This document shows positions 1 to 7,174 of a stretch of DNA of 64,000 bases, one piece after another. Within the stretch, counting starts at the first letter, position 1. Each line of letters opens with the position of its first letter. Origin of the DNA: Bog-756 sp052143895 (GTDB lineage: Bacteria; Actinomycetota; Acidimicrobiia; Acidimicrobiales; RAAP-2); NCBI GenBank assembly GCA_052143895.1, contig JBKQRT010000296.1, positions 1 through 64,000 of the forward strand. The letters run 5' to 3'. The notes below the pieces were generated by a model. It was not told where the DNA came from and did not search any database. It saw nothing but the letters and a program-made list of their open reading frames with translations. The position numbers and the translations under genes are program-made.

Positions 1-238
1 GTCAAGGAGAATGCCCTGGAGGCAAGGGCGCGATGCACGTGCTCGACGTGCGAAACCGTGTCAGCCACCGTTCGAGCTGCCAAGTGACCAACAGCACGCG
101 CCTCATCAGGTCTCATGGCTACCCCCCCAACATTGAGGCTGCTCGCCACAGTATGGCACCGGCACCTACGACATGCTCGGTTCGCCATGCCTGACGACAC
201 GGGCAACGTGGATGAGGGGCCGCGGTACCCCGCTCCAG

Positions 239-1450
239 CTACTTCGGGGTCGGGTCGTTCCCAGCGGGTGTCGCGGTCACCGTCCTAGCGCCCGATCCGT
301 CGGCCGCGCCGTTCCGGGCGGCGGCCTCTGACGGCGCGCTCGAAGCTCGGGCGGTCTGAGCGAGTTGGGTACCCCGTGCCACCAAGGCACGTCGGGTCTC
401 GACCCGTCCGTCCCGCATGAACGATGGCCACTCCGCCGGGCTGAGGAACTGGCGGTAGAAGCCCACGCCCCGGACCTTTCGGTAGGGGACCGGTTCGATC
501 ATCATCAATTCCGTCGCGTCACTCAGGCGGTCCAGGTTCACCCGGGCGAGTTCCGCCTGCTGGCAGGTCCGGACCTGGCTTGCGAGGTAGAGGATGCTTG
601 CCGGACGCTCCTGCCAGCCCGTCGCATCTTCGCCCACGAAGCCAGGTGGGTAGAAGCCGTTGATGGCCAGGGCAACGTCACACGTCTCCTCGATGTCGAG
701 GACCGGACGCACCGGGAAGATGTCGACGATGCCACCGTCACACCAGTAGCCGCCATCGAATTGGACCGGAGCGACGAACAACGGCAGGGCGATGGCCAGA
801 TGGATGGCCCGTGCCACCGCGAGCTCCGGATGGGTTCGTGGACCGATGTACTCGATGCGATTCTCCTCGACGTTCCAGATCGGCGCATACGCCGGTATGG
901 GCATCTCGGACAGGGTCATGTCGCCCACCAGCCGGCGGTAGGTCGCCTCGATCCGCTCGCCCTCGATCAGGCCAGCAAACCCACGGGCCCGGGTCGGCAC
1001 GAGCTTGACCAGACCGTTCCAGTCAACGTCCACGTAGTCCTCTGGCCGGAACGACAAGACGAATTGGGCCACTTCCTCAGCCGGAATCCCGGCCGCGATC
1101 GGAAAGCCGAAGAGGGCTGATCCAGAACACAGCGAGATGACAGCCGGGCGGACACCGGCCTCCTCGAGACTGCGGGCTGCCCCGACCACCGAGGCCAACG
1201 CCCCGCTCCCACCCGTGACGACCAGTGCCAACCGTCGGCCCTCGAGCCAGGACACGTCGTACGGCTCGGGCGGAGGGAACGGTTGCCGCTCCACCTGTCT
1301 CGGCCGGTCGAAGGGCAGCGTGACCAGTGCTCGACGGACATCGGCCAGAAGGCCGGCGTCCTCATGGATGCCATCGATCCATTCGCGGGCAGCAGTAATC
1401 ACATTGAAGTACTGACGGAGCCGGAAGACATCGAGGACTGTGCTCAACAT
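239..1450 (-). CDS. patatin-like phospholipase family protein
   Basis: This 403-residue protein looks like a patatin/RssA-type serine acyl hydrolase, a family that cleaves acyl esters of lipids with a Ser-Asp dyad. A glycine-rich oxyanion loop (VVTGGSGALASVVG) lies near residue 78. The nucleophile elbow follows about 30 residues later but reads LCSGS rather than GxSxG, so both glycines of the motif are replaced. The catalytic aspartate motif is clear as CDGGIVDIFP near residue 240. The last 45 residues are Ala/Ser/Thr-rich and probably disordered. There is no signal peptide. The ATG at 1450 has only a weak ribosome binding site. The family is likely; activity is uncertain because of the altered elbow. 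Confidence 0.72.
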   Translation of the reverse strand: MLSTVLDVFRLRQYFNVITAAREWIDGIHEDAGLLADVRRALVTLPFDRPRQVERQPFPPPEPYDVSWLEGRRLALVVTGGSGALASVVGAARSLEEAGVRPAVISLCSGSALFGFPIAAGIPAEEVAQFVLSFRPEDYVDVDWNGLVKLVPTRARGFAGLIEGERIEATYRRLVGDMTLSEMPIPAYAPIWNVEENRIEYIGPRTHPELAVARAIHLAIALPLFVAPVQFDGGYWCDGGIVDIFPVRPVLDIEETCDVALAINGFYPPGFVGEDATGWQERPASILYLASQVRTCQQAELARVNLDRLSDATELMMIEPVPYRKVRGVGFYRQFLSPAEWPSFMRDGRVETRRALVARGTQLAQTARASSAPSEAAARNGAADGSGARTVTATPAGNDPTPK

Positions 1451-2797
1451 GGTGGCCCCGCCCGACGGTCTGTGGTGCGCCGGCTACATCCGGCGAGAGC
1501 CCCTGTCGCGGGGAGCACGACCTCGACGTCGACGTCGCCGGGGTCTTCCTGATCGGGGGACGCTGGTTCCTTGACCGAGTGCATGAACCGACCCACTCGG
1601 TGATCGGGGCCGAACTCAGGTACTCGGAGCTCCGGAACCTTCGGAAACATGCTGATCTCGCTCTTCACCACCAACTCCACTACTGAGGCTTGAGCATTTC
1701 ACCCTTACCCTCTAGCGATGATCATGGTGCACTGGTCGGACAAGGCCTAGGGCCGAATGGCCCATGTCCGACCGGGATGAGCACAGTGGTGACCAGGGAA
1801 GATGCAGTTGGCCGACATCGGAGGACCCTTCGCAGGTGTTCGTTCGAGATGCCCGTTCGGTCGAGGCGGTGGCCCGTCGGCCTGAGTGGAGCGAGATCCA
1901 TCCGACCGACACTCCGGGTCGACGACCTCGGGACGCCGCATGTGCCTGGATCAGCGAATGGGCGCAATCCTCGGTCCCTGCGGCTGACCCCGCCTGACGC
2001 GCACCGTGCACGAAGCCACCGAAGGCGCGTCGTATCCAGGCGGAGAGCGGTGGCTGAGCCGGTCTCGGGGTCGGATTCAGGTCACGATGACCATGTCCGA
2101 CGGTGATCGGTCAGGTGTCTTCCCAGTTCAGAAGGCACCGGGGGGTTCGAACAATGTCGCGTTACCTCCAACCTGTGATGTCGCGGAAATTTCGGACAGA
2201 CGAACCCTCAGACGGTAGCTCTCGAGCGTGTCTGATCGTCAACCGAGGGATCCGGGGTCGATCGACGGAGCACGTCTCCGTCCTCGGCGGTGACCCGGAT
2301 ATGGAGGTCGCGGACGAGGACCAGGACCCGCCTACCCGTCTTGGCTCGTCTCAGCCCACGGTGGTGGAGCTTCGAGCGGCAGCGGAGGGTCACCGTGCCG
2401 CTCCTGTCGACCTTGTCGTGGCCCACCTTGGTGGTCAGGGGTAGCGCCTGGCCATCGAGGATCGGGGTAGTGCGGTCCAAGGCCCGCCAGTGCGCGGGCC
2501 GTGCCTGCCACCGCTCAAGTCGGCGCACCAGTAGCTGGCTCAGCTGGTCCCGGACTCGAACCAAACGATCGCGGGGTTCCACCGGAATCGGCCGTCTGGG
2601 GAGCCATGCGAATGGACCCACCTTCGTGCTCGAGTCTGCTCTCCGCACCGTGAGACCTGAGACCCGGAAGAGTTCACAGGGAGTTCAGGTACTCCGGGCA
2701 CGTTTGTAACGATGATCCGGTCGAAACGTTCTGCATCGAAGAGCTCTCGGCGCGCCAACTGTGGCGATGGCGGGGCGTCCAGAGGGGCACTGAGCGA
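1451..2797. other. gene-poor, apparently lower-GC stretch with a transposase relic
   Basis: About 1.35 kb lies between the patatin-like gene and the secreted protein gene. No complete gene is convincing here: the open frames are short, unrelated in sequence to families I recognise, and overlap on both strands. By eye the composition is less GC-rich than the rest of the window. The only recognisable content is the transposase-derived segment annotated at 2229-2519. Confidence 0.6.
2229..2519 (-). pseudogene. IS481-type transposase C-terminal relic
   Basis: The minus-strand translation of this segment matches the tail of actinobacterial IS481-family integrase-type transposases as I know them. 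It contains a degenerate 'HRALxRRTP'-like stretch (HWRALDRTTP), then a KVGHDKVDRSGTVTLR motif, a KLHHRGLRRAKTGRRVLVLV stretch and a terminal LRRSTPDPSVDDQ. The N-terminal helix-turn-helix and the DDE catalytic core are missing. I saw no inverted terminal repeats. It is a dead 3' fragment and the only trace of a mobile element in the window. Confidence 0.72.
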
Positions 2798-3259
2798 ATG
2801 GAGAAGCGAATGTCCCGACGGACCGTCCTCGTAAGCTTGCTAGGCGGACTCGCTTGGCTGATGCTGGCCGTCCCCCTGGCGGTCGCAGCGACTCCTGCGA
2901 CAGCTGCCACAGTTGTTCCACCGACTCTCACCGCAAAGCCAGACAACGTGATGGTGAACAAGGAAACAACCGTGATCGGTCGCAACTTCACGCCTGGCAT
3001 GACAGTCGATCTGATCGAATGCTCAGCGACGTCATGGATCGTGCCGAATTACCCCTGCAACTCGGACAACTCGGTCACAGCGACCGCAAACCGAAAGGGC
3101 GCGTTCAAGGTCAAGTTCAAGGCGGAGGCATGCACTGGTTCTTCGCCCACCGGCCCTGCCGACTTGTCCGAGCTCTGCTACATCGGAGTTCCCAAGCCCT
3201 CGGGCATCGACACCGTGATGCTGCAACCCAACACCCGCATCGTGGTGACCTTCCCCTGA
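2798..3259 (+). CDS. secreted neocarzinostatin-like beta-sandwich protein
   Basis: This 153-residue protein begins with a signal peptide: basic MEKRMSRR, a hydrophobic stretch to about residue 30, and an Ala-rich cleavage region near ATPATAAT. The mature part resembles the neocarzinostatin/IPT-like immunoglobulin fold, with LTAKPDNVMVNKETTVIGRNF followed by TPGMTVDLIECS. It has four cysteines (ECS, YPCNS, EACTG, LCYIG), probably forming two disulfides. In known members this fold binds an enediyne chromophore, but no biosynthetic genes are nearby, so a general extracellular role is more likely. An alternative start lies at the ATG at 2810. The gene stands alone in its neighbourhood. Confidence 0.62.
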   Translation: MEKRMSRRTVLVSLLGGLAWLMLAVPLAVAATPATAATVVPPTLTAKPDNVMVNKETTVIGRNFTPGMTVDLIECSATSWIVPNYPCNSDNSVTATANRKGAFKVKFKAEACTGSSPTGPADLSELCYIGVPKPSGIDTVMLQPNTRIVVTFP

Positions 3260-3495
3260 GCTCGACGGGAGCCGCTGACGGAGGCAGTGCTCCGAGACCC
3301 GCCTCGGGGGCCAGCCGCCGAGGCATCTGAGGGTCGGGCGCCGCGACGGAATCGTGTCGCGCCCGACCCGCTTCAGATTGCTGGTGAGAGCCGACTGGGC
3401 ACGGTCAGCTGCCACGCATGGTCCGGGGGAGCGCTTCGGAGTCAGATTCGTTGGTAGCAGGGTCGATCGGGAGCTGGGCTCCAGACCTCCGGGGC

Positions 3496-4488
3496 CTACC
3501 AGCCCCGGAGGTCGACCGCCCAGGTCTCCACTACCTCGTCGCCGTCGAGTACGTGCATGCGCTCGTGGTACGCGACGGTCGGATCGACGTGTGCCGGGAT
3601 CACGGCGATCCGGTCGCCGACGCGCACCGGTCGCTCGGGGGCGAAGACGACGTGCTCGTCGGAGCAGAACAGGACCGACGCCCCGTCGATCGACGGGTTC
3701 CCATGGTCCATGCCGAGGGCCTTCAGGCCGGCGTCGGCGACGGCCCAGTCAGGTGACACGGAGATGACCGTGGCCAGCACGGAGAGCGCCTGGCCGAACG
3801 GGAGGCCCAGCCGGCCGTAGGCGGTGTCCATGAGGGCATACGAGCCTGCCTGGATCTCCGTGGCACAACGGTTGATGTCGTAGGTGCCCGTACCGCCGGC
3901 CGAGACGAGCTCCCCGCCGACGTCCCGGTGGGCAGCCAGGAGCAGGTCCATGGCCACCTCCACCAGCTCGGTCCTCGTGTCCCGGTCCTCGAGACCCACG
4001 ACATGGCCTTCGTAGCCCATCACACCACGGACCTCCAGTCCTCGGCTGCGTGCACGGTCGGCCAAGCGGCCGGCGTCATCGGGCCGGCACCCGCACCGAG
4101 GCAGGCCGACGTTGACGTCGATCACCACCTCGGGCACGCCGGCGGAAGCAGCCGCGTCGACGGTCTCGTCGGAGTCGACGGCAACCGTCACCCGGGCTCC
4201 GGCGCGCGCGAGCACACCGAGCCGGGTGGCGTCCACCACCTCGTTGGCCAACAGGAGGTCATCGTCCAACCCGGCACGGGTCATGCCCTCCATCTCGGCG
4301 ATGGTGGCGCACGTGAATCCAGTTTGGCCGAGTGCGGCTTGGCGGGCGGCATGCGCTGTGCACTTGTGAGCCTTGACATGGGGCCGCAGTCGTCGTCCCG
4401 GCAGGGCGGCGGCCATGGTGGCCAGGTTGCCCTCGAAGAGGTCGTGCCGGACGACCAGAGCCGGGGTGGTCAGGTCGTGCACGTTCAC
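3496..4488 (-). CDS. D-threonine aldolase / D-serine dehydratase-like PLP enzyme
   Basis: This protein of about 330 residues has the alanine-racemase-type N-terminal barrel. The probable PLP lysine lies in RPHVKAHKC near residue 40, and C-terminal metal ligands lie in IPAHVDPT. In the D-threonine aldolase/DSD1 family the pattern HxD is typical of the Mn-dependent aldolases, while HxC is found in Zn D-serine dehydratases; the residue seen here is Asp. The enzyme therefore probably cleaves D-3-hydroxy amino acids to glycine and an aldehyde. I chose the GTG at 4488 because a -10-like TACGGT ends six bases before it; an in-frame GTG at 4494 would overlap that spacer. The gene appears to be monocistronic. 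Confidence 0.72.
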   Translation of the reverse strand: MNVHDLTTPALVVRHDLFEGNLATMAAALPGRRLRPHVKAHKCTAHAARQAALGQTGFTCATIAEMEGMTRAGLDDDLLLANEVVDATRLGVLARAGARVTVAVDSDETVDAAASAGVPEVVIDVNVGLPRCGCRPDDAGRLADRARSRGLEVRGVMGYEGHVVGLEDRDTRTELVEVAMDLLLAAHRDVGGELVSAGGTGTYDINRCATEIQAGSYALMDTAYGRLGLPFGQALSVLATVISVSPDWAVADAGLKALGMDHGNPSIDGASVLFCSDEHVVFAPERPVRVGDRIAVIPAHVDPTVAYHERMHVLDGDEVVETWAVDLRGW

Positions 4489-4494
4489 GGCCAC

Positions 4495-4500
4495 ACCGTA
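4495..4500 (-). promoter_or_regulatory. leaderless-type -10 hexamer (TACGGT)
   Basis: TACGGT ends six bases before the GTG at 4488. This is the spacing expected when transcription starts at the initiation codon. No purine-rich ribosome binding site is present. Confidence 0.5.
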
Positions 4501-4645
4501 GTGACCGAGGAGCCGGGCGGGTGAGTCGGACGCGGCACAGCGGAGCTCCGCGTGTGGCCCCGAAGGCCCACAAGGCCGACCCGGTCAGATCGCCCGAGCG
4601 GCCATCCGCCAGGACATCCGTCCGGGGGCCGAGCTGGCGGCCCGT

Positions 4646-5239
4646 TCAGCAGCCCTGACCGGCCGCCCGGGGCACGGTGCCGATGTCGGCCGAGTCGACC
4701 GTGACGATGCTCGTGGTGCCGGTGCTTTGGGGGGTCACATCGTAGAGGGTGACCCCGATGTTCGCCTGTGAACCGGTGGGGGGCTTCGTGCCGAGCGCGG
4801 TGGCCAGCTTGTCGCTCTGGTAGTCGACGAACTCGCAGTACCCTCCCCCGGTTGCGAACGAGTTCCTACCCGAGGCGGTCTGACGGACGTCGGACGGCAG
4901 CTGGGCCCGCACCAGCGCCTCCGCCTCGGCCAGGTGGGTCCCCGGCGGGAAGGTCATGTGCCAGCCGGTCACCTTGCCGCCCTGCTCGCGGACCGCGGTG
5001 AACCGGTCGACCGTGTGCCCGTTGATGGACACCGTCGGCCCGTAGTCCGACCCGCCGCTCATGTCCGGTCCCTGCATGTGCCCGGATCGCCAGACGGCAT
5101 CGGTCGCACCGAGCACGGCGAGACCCGGCTTGGCAGCGGATGCCGAGCTCGGAGACGTCGACGTGGCGGTGTTCGACGAGCACGCGGCCACTGCCACCGC
5201 CAGTGGGACGATGCCCAGCAGTCCTCTCAGCCGTCTCAT
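4646..5239 (-). CDS. putative lipoprotein
   Basis: This 197-residue protein has an N-terminal lipoprotein signal: MRRLRG, a short hydrophobic run and the lipobox AVAAC, with Cys20 as the predicted lipidated residue. A Ser/Thr/Ala linker follows. The remaining domain of about 150 residues contains two cysteines (GGGYCEF and the terminal GQGC) that could pair. I do not recognise the domain. A good ribosome binding site (GAGGAG) precedes the ATG. It is probably anchored on the outer face of the membrane; its function is unknown. Confidence 0.72.
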   Translation of the reverse strand: MRRLRGLLGIVPLAVAVAACSSNTATSTSPSSASAAKPGLAVLGATDAVWRSGHMQGPDMSGGSDYGPTVSINGHTVDRFTAVREQGGKVTGWHMTFPPGTHLAEAEALVRAQLPSDVRQTASGRNSFATGGGYCEFVDYQSDKLATALGTKPPTGSQANIGVTLYDVTPQSTGTTSIVTVDSADIGTVPRAAGQGC

Positions 5240-5354
5240 GGGGTCTCCTCATCCTCCCTGCGATCTCACGGATCCCCCGTGGGACCCGGACGCCTGCCGG
5301 CGCCGTCGACGCCGAGGCCCTCGTGGCCCAGCTGGCCGGACACCGAGGGTAGCG

Positions 5355-5666
5355 CTAGGAGGCGACCGTGAGGGTGAAGGACGCGGTAGCCGTCTGGTGC
5401 GGCTTCGGCGTCGTGGCGTCGGTGACCTGGACCTCGATCGTGTAGTTGCCGGGGACCACGTTGCCGACCTTGACCGTGCCCGACAGCAGTCCCGACTTGG
5501 ACGGGCTGAGGCCCTTGGGCAGCTTGCCCACCTTCTTCCAGGCGAAGGGGGTGACGCCCCCGACGGCCGCCAGTTGCTGGCTGTAGGGAGCGCCTTCGGT
5601 CAGCGTCGGCAACGAGGAGGTGGTCACGTGCAGCCCGTTCACCGTCAGGGTGAACGACTGGGTGTC
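5355..5666 (-). pseudogene. truncated Ig-like (He_PIG-type) domain relic
   Basis: About 100 residues read as a putative-Ig repeat typical of surface proteins: QSFTLTV, LPTLTEGAPYSQQLAAVGG, PFAWKKVGKLPKGLS, SGLLSGTV, NYTIEVQVTDAT and a final SFTLTVAS before the stop. Upstream of about 5666 the frame loses all similarity and becomes Arg/Pro-rich, without a signal peptide or plausible start. This is therefore the 3' end of a larger repeat protein whose front has been lost. It lies immediately beside the divergent cupin gene. Confidence 0.6.
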
Positions 5667-5899
5667 GTCGTCCGTCGGCTGCCAACCCAAGAATTGACGA
5701 GATGGAACGCCTTTCCGGGGGCCGAACGCCCGCCGCCGCCGCTGCAGTTTGGGCGCTCGGACCCGCTGCCGGCGCGCACCGGGGTCGCCGCCGCAACCGG
5801 GGCTCACCGCGCTGCGGCTGCCGTCCGTCTATCTTCCAGGGGACGCCCCTCGGCAGATCTGCCCACGGGCGAGCCCTTCGACGACACACAGGAGCCACC

Positions 5900-6442
5900 A
5901 TGGACGCACGACGGGTTGTGACCGGCCACGATGACGAGGGCAAGGCCGTGTTCGTGAGCGACGAACAGGTGCCGCCCGTGACGTTGACCCTGCTGCCCGG
6001 AAGCGAGTTCCACCGGCTATGGGGCGCCGACGCTCCCGTGTCGTACCCCGACCACGGGACGAGACCCGACGCCGAGCGCTACTTCCCGCCGGTCGGTGGC
6101 TTCCGGTTCGGGTTCTTCACCATCCCCCCGGACGCGGGCGCCGGCGCCCCGTCCGACCTCGACCTCGCTGCGGCGCTCGCCGAATTCGAGGAAAAGCTGC
6201 CCGGCATGGCGGAGTACCTCGAATTGGACCACCCCGGGATGCACACCACCGCCACCATCGATTATGGCATCGTCATTTCGGGGCATGCCAACCTCGAGCT
6301 GGACGACGGGGCGACGGTGACCCTGGGCCCGGGGGACACCTACATCCAGAACGGGACCCGTCACCGGTGGTCGAACACCGGTGACGTTCCCGCCGTCATC
6401 GCAATCACCCTGATCGGGGCCCATCACCGCGACGTCGGCTGA
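5900..6442 (+). CDS. cupin-domain protein
   Basis: This 180-residue protein carries one conserved beta-barrel of the cupin fold in its C-terminal half: a DYGIVISGHANLELDD strand pair, then a LGPGDTYIQNGTRHRWSN turn with a possible metal-binding histidine. The N-terminal half contains a GxFRFGFFTIPPD strand, as in small-molecule-binding cupins such as those near polyketide or gentisate-type genes. AGGAG lies five bases before the ATG at 5900, which decides the start over longer in-frame possibilities. Substrate unknown. Confidence 0.8.
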   Translation: MDARRVVTGHDDEGKAVFVSDEQVPPVTLTLLPGSEFHRLWGADAPVSYPDHGTRPDAERYFPPVGGFRFGFFTIPPDAGAGAPSDLDLAAALAEFEEKLPGMAEYLELDHPGMHTTATIDYGIVISGHANLELDDGATVTLGPGDTYIQNGTRHRWSNTGDVPAVIAITLIGAHHRDVG

Positions 6443-6531
6443 CGACGGACCGGTGTGATGCACCCGCCCCGGTAGGTTCGTACCCCGAGCGCCACGGACG
6501 AGCGGCCGCAGCCGGCAGCGAGGAGCGCCGC

Positions 6532-7116
6532 ATGAGCAGGATCGCCATCATCGGAACCGGATCGATCGGCACGGCGCTCGGGGGGGCACTCGCCCGGGCC
6601 GGTCACGACGTCACGTTCGGCTCGAGGCATCCGGACGAACAGGTCGGGGTGGACGGGACGCGGACAGCGGACATGGATTCGGCCCTCGACGGTGCCGAGG
6701 TGATCGTCGTGGCCATCCCGGGCCCGTCGGTCGAGGAGTTTGCCGGCGCCTACGGAACGGCGTTGGCCGGAACGCTGGTCATCGACGCCTCCAACAAGAT
6801 GGGTGTACCGGTGGCCAACAGCCGGATGGCGTTCGAGGAGCTCGCACCCGGTGCCCGCTACGCCCGGGCGTTCAACTGCCTCGGGGTCGAGCTGCTCGAG
6901 GATCCTCTCTTCGGGAACGAGCCTGCAGACATGTTCTTCTCCTGCATCGACGGCGACCGGGCGACGGTCGAGGGCCTGGTGGGCGACGTGGGGTTGCGCC
7001 CGGTGTACGTGGGCGACGACCCGGCGGTCGTCGACGGGGTCTTCCGGCTCTGGATCGCCCTGGCCATCGGGCAGCAGCGCGGGCGCCAGCTCGCCTTCCG
7101 CGTCCTCGAGCGCTAG
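6532..7116 (+). CDS. NADPH-dependent F420 reductase-like Rossmann protein
   Basis: This 194-residue single-domain protein starts with a textbook dinucleotide-binding fold: RIAIIGTGSIGTALGGALAR, then GHDVTFGSRHPDE, where the arginine suggests NADP. It is similar in length and plan to the F420H2:NADP oxidoreductase/pyrroline-carboxylate-reductase-like family that exchanges hydride between NADPH and F420. Conserved stretches include DASNKMG, ARAFNCLG and VGDDPAVVDGVF. Ribosome binding site GAGGAG lies before the ATG at 6532, and a possible -10 (TAGGTT) lies near 6472. The F420 assignment is by family only. Confidence 0.72.
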   Translation: MSRIAIIGTGSIGTALGGALARAGHDVTFGSRHPDEQVGVDGTRTADMDSALDGAEVIVVAIPGPSVEEFAGAYGTALAGTLVIDASNKMGVPVANSRMAFEELAPGARYARAFNCLGVELLEDPLFGNEPADMFFSCIDGDRATVEGLVGDVGLRPVYVGDDPAVVDGVFRLWIALAIGQQRGRQLAFRVLER

Positions 7117-7162
7117 CAGTCCGGACCGGTGGACGGGGACGAGGTTCCCGGTCGGCCGGCCG

Positions 7163-7168
7163 TATGCT
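7163..7168 (+). promoter_or_regulatory. leaderless-type -10 hexamer (TATGCT)
   Basis: TATGCT ends six bases before the ATG at 7175. There is no ribosome binding site between them. Confidence 0.5.
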
Positions 7169-7174
7169 CCTGCG

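Noticed and set aside
1444..1680. 78-codon minus-strand frame overlapping the patatin-like start
   Set aside because: It overlaps the next gene plausibly and reads smoothly, but there is no ribosome binding site, no family match and no conserved motif. Not enough to call a gene.
2149..2160. GGGGGTTCGAAC, like a tRNA T-arm
   Set aside because: The bases that follow do not pair to close the arm, and no acceptor or anticodon stem can be built around it.
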